Positions 8,120 through 15,428 are shown, counted from the first letter of the stretch. The stretch is DNA of 64,000 bases from Reyranella massiliensis 521 (GCF_000312425.1 NZ_HE997181.1:3605395-3669394); one strand, 5' to 3'. The notes: generated from the sequence alone by a model not told the origin. Translations and numbers: made by a program.

Positions 8120-9580
8120 TCACGTCATCGCTCCATCATCTACGATCGTGTAGCGGCCATTGCTTTCGTTCCATTGGCCCTTAACAGTCCCTGGCCGGCC
8201 TATCTCGCTGTGGTACCGAGACTTTGCCACGATGATGCTGGTGGGCAGGCTGGGATCGGCGCCCTCGCGCCAGATCACGACGCCGAGGTCAGGCTTGTTG
8301 TACCAGTGGGCTGAGTCGGCAATGTCGTAGAGCGTCGGACACGGGTATTTGCCGTCCTGTTTGTTGCGCATCATTTTGGCCGGGTGTGCCACGACAATGA
8401 TGTGGACCCGCTTGCTCTTGGCAAAGCGCTTCAGCGCCTTGATTGCCCAGCCTGTGTACTCGATCTGCGTCATCTCCTTCGGGCGAACGTGCTCAAGCTC
8501 GTTCCAGGGGTCGATGATGATCACGTGCGGGTCGAAGCGATGAACCGCCGCCGCCATCGTCTCCAGAAGCCATTCCAGGTTGGCGTCCGTATCGTCGTCC
8601 GGCACGAGAAAGCGGAAGTGTTTGTGAATGAAGGCATCGGCTGCCTCGCGCTCGGCCGGCGACATCATCTTCTCGAGCTTCTGGGCATGGAAGGTGCGCA
8701 GTGCGCGCCGATGATCGGGAACCGGCCGCTGCTCGAACGAACCGAAGATCGCCCGCCAACCATGACGCTGCGCCAGGCGGCAGACCGCTTCGTTGACGAA
8801 CGATGTCTTGCCGTGCCCCGGAATGCCCGTGACGATCGTCAGGTCACCACGACGCAGGCGGAAGTGATCGTCCAGCCCCACAATGCCCGTGCCGACGGCT
8901 GGGTTGGAAGGCGGCTCCGGGAGTTCGGCCATGGCATAGATGTCCGGCACGGCAAGCCACTGCGCCCGCCGGATCGCCTCCTGGACGCCGCGGACGCCAT
9001 ACTCTCGCAGGGCCCCAGGCAGATCAGAGCAGCCCTTGGGATAGCGCACCCACTTGCAGCGGCTCTTACCGAACGCTGCAGCGATATCCTCGCGCAGGGC
9101 GTTTCCAGCATCGTCGTCGTAGGTGCAGAGGATGATCTCCCCGATGTCCTTCCAAAGCGGCTCGCTCTGCTCGACATAGGGCTGCCGCCGGCCGTCGGCC
9201 GAGGCGATGGGGATGCCGATGGAGCGCGAAAAGCCCGCCAGCAAAGCCGCCCAGCACCCCGGCTCGCCCTCGGCCACGATCAGCGGCTCGTTCACCAGCT
9301 CGGGATCGCGCAGGCTGTTCAGGTTGTAGAAGATCCCGCCCGGTCCGACCTGCGTTGCCTGTCCGAACCCGCCAGCCCCGACACTCACGCCCCGAAACTT
9401 GACGCTCACGATGTTCCGGCCGTCATGGAACGGAATGGCGAGTGTGCCCGCACGCTGCTTCGATTCACCGACGCCCAGGTTCAGCTTCAGGAACGCCTCG
9501 GCGTCGAAGCCGCGGGCCTCCAGCATAGCCAGCATCTCGGGCGACAGCGGCCCAATGGCGTCGATTGCATCGGCCAACAT
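8120..9580 (-). CDS. Phage primase-helicase (TOPRIM + DnaB-like ATPase)
   Basis: The product has 486 residues. A TOPRIM domain occupies about 95–200: LIVAEGEPG carries the catalytic Glu and CTYDDDAGN the metal-binding acidic cluster. A RecA/DnaB-like helicase domain follows with Walker A GIPGHGKTS (about 250) and a Walker B-like VIIIDPWNELEH. No N-terminal zinc-binding domain is present, so this is the short form of T7 gp4-like proteins. ATG 9580 shares its A with the TGA of the initiator gene (TGATG), which argues for this start and for coupled translation. It would unwind DNA at the phage fork; whether it still primes is uncertain. Confidence 0.88.
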   Translation of the reverse strand: MLADAIDAIGPLSPEMLAMLEARGFDAEAFLKLNLGVGESKQRAGTLAIPFHDGRNIVSVKFRGVSVGAGGFGQATQVGPGGIFYNLNSLRDPELVNEPLIVAEGEPGCWAALLAGFSRSIGIPIASADGRRQPYVEQSEPLWKDIGEIILCTYDDDAGNALREDIAAAFGKSRCKWVRYPKGCSDLPGALREYGVRGVQEAIRRAQWLAVPDIYAMAELPEPPSNPAVGTGIVGLDDHFRLRRGDLTIVTGIPGHGKTSFVNEAVCRLAQRHGWRAIFGSFEQRPVPDHRRALRTFHAQKLEKMMSPAEREAADAFIHKHFRFLVPDDDTDANLEWLLETMAAAVHRFDPHVIIIDPWNELEHVRPKEMTQIEYTGWAIKALKRFAKSKRVHIIVVAHPAKMMRNKQDGKYPCPTLYDIADSAHWYNKPDLGVVIWREGADPSLPTSIIVAKSRYHSEIGRPGTVKGQWNESNGRYTIVDDGAMT

Positions 9581-10392
9581 CACGGCTGGGCACTCCACCC
9601 GTCAGCGCGCGGAGCAGGCGCTCTTGCCCCAATGCTTCGCCGATCATCGTCGTAGTTGCCCTCCCGGACCTTCGTGAAGTTCGCGGATTTGATGAACCAG
9701 TCCAGCGTCCACGAGGTCATCTCGTCCCGGATGAAGCGCGAAGCCTCTGCCTTGCCCACCACGGCTTGGAAACCCTCCAGACCGCCGCTTTCCCGCAGTC
9801 GAGCTTTCAGGGCGGATCGTCGTTGATCCGTCAGTTTTGTCGCTTCAGGCCAGCGTGGATTACGCTTTGCAGCGGCGTTCCAGCACTGAAATGCCGCCAA
9901 TTCGGGTGACTGATCGGGCGGCTCGTCGCCTAGATTCGAAGCGTTAGCTTCGATTTCCTCCTTCCCTCCTCCTTCTCTCCCCTCCATCTGCGTGGAAAGT
10001 TCGGAACCATCGCCCCCTTCATCTGGTTCCGGTTCCCCACTCGGCTTCTTTAAACCAACGTAAGTTCGGAACTCATCCGACATAGGATGGACCGAGTTCG
10101 GCTTCTTGGGGCGCTGATACTTCCTGAAGTTCCGAACCAAGCCGTAGTGAACGCCGCCGACTTCCACCTTCTTGATGGCATTAGCCGCCTCAAGCTCGGA
10201 AAGCAGCGCCCCTGTATCGACGTTGGCCGCGGGCAGCAGGCGCATTTTGAGGGTGATCGGCTTCCACTCGAATACGCCTTGATCGTCGCATTCGGTCCAG
10301 ATGCCCATAAGGAAGACCTGTGCCTGGGGCGACAGCGTCACCATCGCTTCGTCGGTGAAGAAGCCAGGATGGATAGAGCGGATTCTAGCCAT
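9580..10392 (-). CDS. Phage replication initiator-like protein (winged-helix N-terminus)
   Basis: The product has 270 residues. The N-terminal about 95 residues (MARIRSIHPGFFTDEAMVTL, ...FLMGIWTECDDQGVFEWKP, ...YGLVRNFRKYQRPKKPNSVHP) match the winged-helix start of phage replisome organisers. An acidic, low-complexity linker (about 110–150) leads to a C-terminal domain with a Trp-rich end (MTSWTLDWFIKSANFTKVREGNY) like those of DnaD/DnaT-type loaders. ATG 10392 has GGAG eight bases upstream and overlaps the stop of the small upstream gene. Its stop is fused to the helicase start, so it likely loads that helicase. Confidence 0.75.
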   Translation of the reverse strand: MARIRSIHPGFFTDEAMVTLSPQAQVFLMGIWTECDDQGVFEWKPITLKMRLLPAANVDTGALLSELEAANAIKKVEVGGVHYGLVRNFRKYQRPKKPNSVHPMSDEFRTYVGLKKPSGEPEPDEGGDGSELSTQMEGREGGGKEEIEANASNLGDEPPDQSPELAAFQCWNAAAKRNPRWPEATKLTDQRRSALKARLRESGGLEGFQAVVGKAEASRFIRDEMTSWTLDWFIKSANFTKVREGNYDDDRRSIGARAPAPRADGWSAQP

Positions 10393-10573
10393 TGGCGTCT
10401 CCGTCCCGTTCACCCAAGCGGGCGACGACGCGGCGAACCACAGAGCCCAACGGCTGCCATTGGTCGAGCTGCCGATCGGTGCTCGGAATCTCCGGCTTCT
10501 TTACCTTGAAGCGGATTACGACCTCGATGATTTCGCCCGGTACGCCATACTCGCTTGCATCAAAGCGCTGCAT
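10385..10573 (-). CDS. Small phage protein, copy A of a 62-residue paralog pair
   Basis: The product has 62 residues, beginning MQRFDASEYGVPGEIIEVV and ending with PLGSVVRRVVARLGERDG. It is similar at both ends and equal in length to the product of 10912–11100 (MQYFDPSEQGEP..., PLGAVTRRIMERLLADQDG). Its stop overlaps the initiator's ATG. The conserved (L)GSVxRRVV helix also appears in the plus-strand protein at 11552. Function is unknown; position suggests a replication or regulatory accessory factor. Confidence 0.6.
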   Translation of the reverse strand: MQRFDASEYGVPGEIIEVVIRFKVKKPEIPSTDRQLDQWQPLGSVVRRVVARLGERDGDANG

Positions 10574-10911
10574 TTTCTTGTTCTTTCCGTCGGAGGGACA
10601 CGGAAACCGCCAAGCTCGGGACCGAGGTCTGGCGGCGGAGGTTCACACCTGAAACCGATTGCAGGCCGAGGGCCTTACGGACACCTCGCCTCCGCCATAA
10701 GGGAAGACAGCGTTCGGTTGGGAAGTGTGACGCTCCACAACTCCATAAATGCGAATGACCATCGACACGCCATCGCGAATTCGGTGGGCGTGTCAGGATA
10801 ACCCGAAAGCTGGGGACAACGAGGCGTTCGCACAACGTCGGTTCGAGAAGCCGATGCCAACACTGGCGGCAGCGCTCTTTCAAGTGCACGAAATCTCCAT
10901 ATAAAAAGCGC
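10574..10911. other. Interval between the paired 62-residue genes; no confident gene
   Basis: This 338-base stretch has no convincing gene. A minus-strand ATG at 10919, overlapping the stop of the upstream 62-residue gene, opens a Trp/Arg/Cys-rich frame of about 120 codons that looks non-coding after its first 40 residues. A shorter minus-strand frame at 10643–10762 (39 residues, MVIRIYGVVERHTSQPNAVF...) is better balanced but lacks a ribosome-binding site. It is probably an eroded gene left between two duplicated copies. Confidence 0.3.
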
Positions 10912-11100
10912 TTATCCATGCGGCGCACCGTCCTGATCTGCGAGCAAGCGCTCCATGATCCGGCGGGTCACGGCGCCGAGGGGTTCCCATTGGCCGGACC
11001 GCTCGGAACTCACGATCTCGCGCTTCTTAGGCAGAGGCCTCGGTGCGACTGCATTGCACTTGCTGGGTTCGCCCTGCTCACTCGGATCGAAGTACTGCAT
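10912..11100 (-). CDS. Small phage protein, copy B of a 62-residue paralog pair
   Basis: The product has 62 residues, MQYFDPSEQGEPSKC... to PLGAVTRRIMERLLADQDG, and is a paralog of the protein at 10385–10573. The middle is basic (PRPLPKKREI). Like its paralog, its stop codon overlaps a following ATG (ATGGATAA), a shared gene-junction design. No known family. Confidence 0.6.
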   Translation of the reverse strand: MQYFDPSEQGEPSKCNAVAPRPLPKKREIVSSERSGQWEPLGAVTRRIMERLLADQDGAPHG

Positions 11101-11166
11101 CGTCAGTCCTTTCGCGCCGCGCCACCGCGGTTCAGGAGATCGTCCGGCCGCACCGCTTGCGGCAGG

Positions 11167-11538
11167 TCACGCGTCGCTGTCGCTCTCAGGCTCGTGGACC
11201 AGCGCGACAGCACTTCCGCCAGCCACAGCGCGGTCTTCCCGCGCCATTCGATAAGCCTCGCGTAGTTCATGAGCTTGTTCCTCGTGCCGTCGTTCTGCGG
11301 CCTTGAGCGCGTCCAGGCGCTGGTTGAGGGTCCGCCATTCGTCGGCGGTCACGACGCGAGCTTCGCAATAGAACAGCGCCTTCACCCGTCGGTGTTTCCA
11401 CGAAAGGGTCCGCGCAACGCGGGAGATCCACGACTTTCTGTTGTCGTGGCGTTCGGGCGGGCAGGCCCGAAACATCAGCTCGGGGATTTGCGCGCTAGAT
11501 TCCACGTGCTTGGACTCCTGGTCCAACCTCTTGGACAT
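11167..11538 (-). CDS. Phage regulatory/DNA-binding-like protein, unknown family
   Basis: The product has 123 residues starting at ATG 11538 (MSKRLDQESKHVESS). The central basic region (SWISRVARTLSWKHRRVKAL, ...YCEARVVTADEWRTLNQRLD) looks like a compact helix-turn-helix preceding a coiled coil (LDALKAAERRHEEQAHELRE). Proteins of this layout head early gene blocks in alphaproteobacterial phages, to my recollection. It is the first gene of the leftward block that runs through replication. Upstream in-frame codons would overlap the divergent gene and are not protein-like. Confidence 0.6.
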   Translation of the reverse strand: MSKRLDQESKHVESSAQIPELMFRACPPERHDNRKSWISRVARTLSWKHRRVKALFYCEARVVTADEWRTLNQRLDALKAAERRHEEQAHELREAYRMAREDRAVAGGSAVALVHEPESDSDA

Positions 11539-11551
11539 GCCTGCTCCTATG

Positions 11552-11782
11552 TTCGGTCCCGTGAACAGGAACCGACATCCCAGGAGAGACACCGAAGGCT
11601 TCGAACAGATCGGCTCGATCGTGCGTCGTGTGGTAGCGGACATGATCGAACAGCGAAGGGCGGCAGCGGCCGTTGGGGTTGAGGCCGCTGCCTTTGATCG
11701 GACTGGGGAGGGAGGGGCGTCCGATCAAGAAATCATCAGGTTCACGAATGGTCAGGCTCCCTCGCCACTGAGGCCATCGTGA
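11552..11782 (+). CDS. Small phage protein sharing the LGSVxRRV motif
   Basis: About 76 residues from ATG 11552 (an ATG at 11540 would add four residues). The segment DTEGFEQIGSIVRRVVADMI resembles the conserved helix of the two 62-residue proteins encoded leftwards at 10.4 and 11.1 kb. The rest is low-complexity and ends NGQAPSPLRPS. It starts 13 bases from, and divergent to, the gene ending at 11167, so promoters must lie inside coding sequence. Moderate doubt remains that it is expressed. Confidence 0.45.
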   Translation, partial: FGPVNRNRHPRRDTEGFEQIGSIVRRVVADMIEQRRAAAAVGVEAAAFDRTGEGGASDQEIIRFTNGQAPSPLRPS

Positions 11783-11845
11783 AAGCTGGCGGTCGGTCGT
11801 CGGAGGCCGGCCGGCCGCCAGTTCCATTATTGGGGAGGAGAAGCC

Positions 11846-12121
11846 GTGCCGAAGCGGAAGAAGAGCACTGACGGGGATCGGGTCGCCATCGACTCCGCAG
11901 TGGGCATCTGCGGATGGCTCCTCGTCATCGAGGCCCTGCTTGTCATGGAACGTCGGGGCATCCTGAAGAGCAAGGACACCAAGCGCATCGTCATGGGCGC
12001 CCTCAGTTCTCTCGAACTGCTCGCGGCAGGCACCTTCCCTCACCCGGCCTTCGAGATCGCTCGAGAGATCTTGGCCGGTCAGATCGAGGGTTGGGAGGGT
12101 CTCAGGCGGGAGCCGCAGTGA
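11846..12121 (+). CDS. Hypothetical helical protein, paralog of the next gene
   Basis: The product has 91 residues. The GTG start at 11846 has a strong GGGGAGGAG site. After a basic start (MPKRKKSTDGD) the protein is helical: SAVGICGWLLVIEALLVMER, then the motif ALSSLELLAAGTFPHPAFEI. The neighbouring protein at 12225 shows the same layout with ALSSLE at the equivalent place and an A...A...I.L helix after it, so the two are probably duplicates. Function is unknown. Confidence 0.65.
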   Translation: MPKRKKSTDGDRVAIDSAVGICGWLLVIEALLVMERRGILKSKDTKRIVMGALSSLELLAAGTFPHPAFEIAREILAGQIEGWEGLRREPQ

Positions 12122-12224
12122 GCCATTGCCAATTGGTGCTTGCGGCGTACGCCGTAGGGCACGCGGGGACCGAAGCTCGACGCCCCGGCCCCGCGCCGCC
12201 ATCATCGGCATTGCGACACAACCG

Positions 12225-12587
12225 ATGGAGGCAGGGTTGACTGAAGACGAACGGAACATGCTGATCGTCGCGGCAGGCGAAGGAATTGCGGCAACCCACT
12301 TGCTCCACAGACTCTTCACCGTGCTGTTGCAGAAGGGCGCAATCGGCGAGCAAGGTGTCGTCAACATTTGCGACCATGCCCTTTCTTCTTTGGAGAAGAC
12401 TGCGACCCAGGGGTGGCCCGCTCTCCACGGGGAAGCGCTGCGGCACGCCCGAATGCGTATTGAGGTTCTGCGGAATGGCTTGTTTCGGCCGCCGTCTGAG
12501 CCGCAGATTGAGCCGCCTTCCACGTCCGGTATTCCTTCAGATCAGCCTCAATCTCCTCCGGGGTCCAGTAGCGGAAATTCTCGTTGA
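12225..12587 (+). CDS. Hypothetical helical protein, C-terminus overlaps an opposing gene
   Basis: From ATG 12225 the first about 85 residues are protein-like (MEAGLTEDERNMLIVAAGEG, ...ICDHALSSLEKTATQGWPAL, ...HARMRIEVLRNG) and resemble the preceding gene. The last about 35 residues (rich in P, S, Q) coincide exactly with the antisense of the gene at 12361–12645, so the natural stop appears to be lost near 12480. The start is uncertain: there is no clear Shine-Dalgarno site, and the frame is open upstream to 12126. Confidence 0.55.
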   Translation: MEAGLTEDERNMLIVAAGEGIAATHLLHRLFTVLLQKGAIGEQGVVNICDHALSSLEKTATQGWPALHGEALRHARMRIEVLRNGLFRPPSEPQIEPPSTSGIPSDQPQSPPGSSSGNSR

Positions 12588-12645
12588 GGCAATCAATGAA
12601 CTCTTCCGTGACCTCGGGTACGAGACGATCTGAAGGGGTGCTCAT
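12361..12645 (-). CDS. Early phage gene downstream of cro, 3' end overrunning an opposing gene
   Basis: ATG 12645 has GGAGG upstream. The first about 50 residues look genuine (MSTPSDRLVPEVTEEFIDCL, NENFRYWTPEEIEADLKEYR, TWKAAQSAAQ). After that the frame reads the complement of the opposing gene and looks random (RAAALPRGERATPGSQSS). It follows the Cro-like gene (91-bp gap) and would be expressed from the same leftward early promoter. It is probably truncated by the recombination that brought in the rightward block at 11.5–12.5 kb. Confidence 0.5.
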   Translation of the reverse strand: MSTPSDRLVPEVTEEFIDCLNENFRYWTPEEIEADLKEYRTWKAAQSAAQTAAETSHSAEPQYAFGRAAALPRGERATPGSQSSPKKKGHGRKC

Positions 12646-12736
12646 TGGCAGCCTCCAATGAAGCGCCAAATCTGGACCGCGCTGCTGATCGTCCAAAAAC
12701 ATGCGGCAACGAAAAGAAGGATCGCGAGTACGCACC

Positions 12737-12970
12737 TCATGCGGCCTTCCCGTGCTTGGGGGGCGTCTCCCCGAACACGTCAGGACGCAGCTCGTAGCGC
12801 GTGACCCTGCCGTCGGTCGCCTGTTCGATGGCCGCGCAGACCTCCGCGGGGACTTTCTTGTCTCGATGAATCCAGTTGCCGATCTGGCCTTGCTTCTTGC
12901 CGATCTTCTCGGCCAGCGCTCGCTGGCTCCCGGCTGAATCGATTGCTCGATGAAGGGCGTCGATACTCAT
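12737..12970 (-). CDS. Cro/YdaS-like helix-turn-helix repressor
   Basis: The product has 77 residues from ATG 12970 (MSIDALHRAIDSAGSQRALA). A helix-turn-helix covers about 15–50 (ALAEKIGKKQGQIGNWIHRD). AEVCAAIEQATDGRVTRYEL and RPDVFG follow, the typical signature of YdaS/Cro-type phage proteins that choose bases next to a 'tdG.v.R..LRPD.f' end. It is divergent from the CI-like repressor. The 74 bp between their starts hold three operators, so this is the lytic side of the switch. Confidence 0.88.
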   Translation of the reverse strand: MSIDALHRAIDSAGSQRALAEKIGKKQGQIGNWIHRDKKVPAEVCAAIEQATDGRVTRYELRPDVFGETPPKHGKAA

Positions 12971-12982
12971 GGGTGTGCAGTA

Positions 12983-13047
12983 AATACCCATTGGTATTCC
13001 ACCGTCAATACCCAATGGTATTCTTCCTTGCAATACCATTCGGTATG
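12983..13047. promoter_or_regulatory. Immunity region with three CI/Cro operators
   Basis: Three near-palindromic 16-mers lie at 12983–12998 (AATACCCATTGGTATT), 13007–13022 (AATACCCAATGGTATT) and 13032–13047 (AATACCATTCGGTATG). Their centres are 24 and 25 bp apart, so they sit at similar helical positions, as in the OR region of lambda. The first borders the Cro-like start and the third includes the repressor's own ATG, so occupancy there should block repressor synthesis. No Shine-Dalgarno precedes that ATG, which suggests a leaderless or very short repressor mRNA. Confidence 0.9.
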
Positions 13048-13707
13048 ACCCTCGGAGATCGCGTCAGAGACGAGAGAGTCGCCCGCGGCTGGTCTCAGAA
13101 GGACTTGGCCGCGCGGGTGACCGCACTTCGTCGACAGAAGACGACGCAAGTGGCGATCCACCACATCGAGAGCCGCGGCAACGTGATGCCTCGCTTTGTT
13201 GTAGAGCTTGCTCAGGCTTTGGAGGTGAACCTTGATTGGCTGCGGCTCAATAAAGGCCCTAAGAAGGGGAAAATCGAACGCCTTCCCGCGCCTGCTGAGC
13301 GCAAGTCCCAACAGACACCGATTCGGCACTATGTCGGCGCCGGCGATGAAATACACATCATCAATGAGGATGGCCCCATCGACGAGACGGACGCTCCGCC
13401 TGGATATGGCTGGGAGACCGGGGGCGCTGCGGTCGTTCGGGGCGATTCAATGCGACCCTATTTCGATCCCGGCGATATTCTATTTTTCCGCCATCGTCGT
13501 TCGCCACCGGCCAGCGCCAAAGCGCTGCCCGTTCGCCCGGTGATCGTTTACACCTCGTCCGGCGCGCTCTACGTGAAAAAGCTCCTACCGGGCACGAAGA
13601 AGGGACGCTTCCACCTTCTCAGCCTCAATCCGTTGACCCCTGCTCTTCAGGATCAGCCCGTCGAAAGCTTTGCCTACATCGAGTGGGTGAAGCCGCGCGC
13701 CATGTGA
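13045..13707 (+). CDS. CI-like phage repressor with LexA/S24 autoprotease domain
   Basis: The product has 220 residues. An N-terminal helix-turn-helix lies at about 5–66 (VRDERVARGWSQKDLAARVT). A linker has an Ala-Gly cleavage-type site at 99–100 (VGAGDE). The S24 peptidase domain carries catalytic Ser135 in RGDSMRPYFDPGD and a Lys at 178/179 (ALYVKKLLPG). RecA-stimulated self-cleavage and prophage induction are therefore expected. The start is placed at ATG 13045 because it begins the conserved MTLGDRVRDERV; longer frames would run through the operators. Its TGA overlaps the ATG of the next gene. It should bind the five AATACC/GGTATT sites. Confidence 0.93.
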   Translation: MTLGDRVRDERVARGWSQKDLAARVTALRRQKTTQVAIHHIESRGNVMPRFVVELAQALEVNLDWLRLNKGPKKGKIERLPAPAERKSQQTPIRHYVGAGDEIHIINEDGPIDETDAPPGYGWETGGAAVVRGDSMRPYFDPGDILFFRHRRSPPASAKALPVRPVIVYTSSGALYVKKLLPGTKKGRFHLLSLNPLTPALQDQPVESFAYIEWVKPRAM

Positions 13708-14330
13708 TGGCAAACAGAGATTCCTCAAATCGGACCTTCGGCGCTCCCTCTTGGATGGATGAGGCGTACATTCAACATGCCGAGAGCGTTGGACAACTAG
13801 TCGTAGCTTGGGCGCGACTGCACGAGCACCTCGGGCAATTGTTCGCCTATCTGGTAGCGACACATTCGCCCCATCGCGGATGGGCAGCTTGGCACGCCAT
13901 TTATAGCGATTCCCAGCAGCGATCCTGCCTCCGCGCCGTTACTCGGGAAGTTTACAAGGACAAAACCGAGCCCATGCGCGAGGAGATTGAGTGGGTCCTT
14001 ACCGAGATCGGAAGGCTCATCGACGATCGAAACAGTGCTGTTCACGTGGCCGTTCAATTCGGTTTGAACAAGAGCGAGGATGGCCTTCAGATGATCCCCG
14101 TTGACGACAGCGGCAATCCAAAGGCTGTGCCGTTGGTCGGGAAAGACCTTGGAGCCGTCTTCGAAGCGGCAACTCAAAAGATCAGTCGCCTCTCCCTGCA
14201 CGCTCAGGCGCTAGCTCCCTTTCTGCGCTCAGTTCCATTTCACGCGACAACGGGGCCACTGCCTCAGAGACCTCCCGAGCCCACAGCTCCGCATTCCCAC
14301 GATCGAAGAACGCAGGACAGCGGCGAGTAG
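13707..14330 (+). CDS. HEPN-like protein coupled to the repressor
   Basis: The product has 207 residues. ATG 13707 shares its A with the repressor's stop (TGATG), so the two proteins are made together in the lysogen. The body is helical: AESVGQLVVAWARLHEHLGQ, then WHAIYSDSQQRSCLRAVTRE. It carries R108-N-S-A-V-H113, an exact RNxxxH match to the active-site signature of HEPN RNases (R-polar-x3-H) in a suitable long helix pair. HEPN proteins serve in toxin-antitoxin and abortive-infection systems. Family membership is inferred from motif and helical layout; a coincidental motif is possible. The C-terminal tail is Pro-rich and probably disordered. Confidence 0.6.
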   Translation: MANRDSSNRTFGAPSWMDEAYIQHAESVGQLVVAWARLHEHLGQLFAYLVATHSPHRGWAAWHAIYSDSQQRSCLRAVTREVYKDKTEPMREEIEWVLTEIGRLIDDRNSAVHVAVQFGLNKSEDGLQMIPVDDSGNPKAVPLVGKDLGAVFEAATQKISRLSLHAQALAPFLRSVPFHATTGPLPQRPPEPTAPHSHDRRTQDSGE

Positions 14331-14338
14331 CTTAAGAC

Positions 14339-14863
14339 TCAGCGATCAACGAGGCGGATCCCTTTAGCTGACACAATGTGCCACTCAACGTCGTCTCCAA
14401 CCTTTGGCTGAGATCGGCCAAATGCCGAAGGGGGCAGAGACACGCGCACCGTTTCGTCGATGTGAAGCGTCAACCCACTGTCGCCGGAAAATGCCGCCTG
14501 TTCTGCTCCCTTGGCCTTCACCGCATAGGAAAAGCTTGTAACGATGTAGGCTGACGAAACGCCCACGATATCTGCATAGAAACCAATGCCCAAATTGACG
14601 CCGTTGGAATAGTAGGCATTGAAGAAGCCTCGACCAGAGATGCTGTTCGCAGGGATTTCCCGCTCATGCTTAAGTAGGCAAAAGCGTAGCGCCTGCTTCT
14701 CGCCTACCAAGGGAGTAGCGGCCTTGGCCATACATCTCGCGACTCCGATCTGTGTGCCTTCGTAGTACCAATCTTCAATTTTCTCGCATCCGCTTAGCGT
14801 TATTACCAGAGATGTCGCCAGTATTCCGGACTTCGCCAGCCGCACTGCGCTACTTCCCCTCAT
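14339..14863 (-). CDS. Phage-borne lipoprotein
   Basis: The product has 174 residues. A type II signal peptide (SGILATSLVITLSGC) has lipobox LSGC at about 23–26, followed by a short EKIEDWYYEG region and a beta-rich body with a possible transmembrane or turn-rich part (GIGFYADIVGVSSAYIVTSF). It is transcribed against the repressor operon, with the stop nine bases from the HEPN-like gene's end. Independently transcribed envelope genes beside the immunity region are typical lysogenic-conversion ('moron') genes. Function is unknown. Confidence 0.7.
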   Translation of the reverse strand: MRGSSAVRLAKSGILATSLVITLSGCEKIEDWYYEGTQIGVARCMAKAATPLVGEKQALRFCLLKHEREIPANSISGRGFFNAYYSNGVNLGIGFYADIVGVSSAYIVTSFSYAVKAKGAEQAAFSGDSGLTLHIDETVRVSLPPSAFGRSQPKVGDDVEWHIVSAKGIRLVDR

Positions 14864-14987
14864 AGGGATATCGGCCCAGCCGCGCGACGAAACGCGAGAC
14901 CGTTAGGCACAACCCATAGGACCGCAAGTAAAGATTGCCACCACCGCATGCGGTAAGATTCGCATTGGGACTAGAGGAAGCACCCTC

Positions 14988-15281
14988 TTACCATTTCGGC
15001 GATCTCTTGCCAGTCTGCCCACTGTAGGGGTTGGTATTTCCGCGGCTGCCGTAGTTGTCGTACTGCGTGCCGTTCGGATTCGTCCGTTGATGAGGGCTCA
15101 CGTAGTTTCCATCGCGCGTAGTATAGCCGCCTACCGAATTGCTGCTCGGATTGCTGCCCGTACCGTAGGTCGGGTATCCCCCGCTTCGGCCTGATCCGCT
15201 CCCGTAGCTGGACTGGGCCATGGACGGAGAGGCCACAAAGCCAAGAAGTGCAATAATCACCAAACCTTGTGTCTTCGCCAT
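14988..15281 (-). CDS. Small exported Gly/Ser/Tyr-rich protein
   Basis: The product has 97 residues. The signal peptide (LVIIALLGFVASPSMAQ) is followed by a low-complexity mature chain of Gly, Ser, Tyr and Asn ending in GYTTRDGNYVSPHQRTNPNG and TNPYSGQTGKRSPKW. The 'TRDGNYVSPHxRTxPNG...N.Y...GNxNPYTGxxG' pattern is a known small exported family in Proteobacteria. A GAGAG site lies before the ATG. Together with the neighbouring lipoprotein it forms a leftward cargo pair. Confidence 0.75.
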   Translation of the reverse strand: MAKTQGLVIIALLGFVASPSMAQSSYGSGSGRSGGYPTYGTGSNPSSNSVGGYTTRDGNYVSPHQRTNPNGTQYDNYGSRGNTNPYSGQTGKRSPKW

Positions 15282-15360
15282 TTCTCTCTCCTGCAGATCA
15301 ACCTATAGCGGCAGAAATTCCCCGTGCCACCACCGCATGGGCGAAACTAACATTAAAGCA

Positions 15361-15400
15361 GATACCTATTGGTATTGACTGATTAATACCAATTGGTATT
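15361..15400. promoter_or_regulatory. Two further CI-type operators upstream of the rightward cluster
   Basis: The sites are 15361–15376 (GATACCTATTGGTATT) and 15385–15400 (AATACCAATTGGTATT, a perfect 16-bp palindrome). Their centres are 24 bp apart, the same spacing as in the immunity region 2.3 kb away. They lie 115 bp before the first ATG of the rightward four-gene cluster. The repressor should thus hold that cluster off in the lysogen and release it on induction. The surrounding AT-rich DNA probably contains the promoter, but I cannot place its hexamers with confidence. Confidence 0.85.
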
Positions 15401-15428
15401 ATCCCTCTCATCAAGACGGGAGTGAGAG

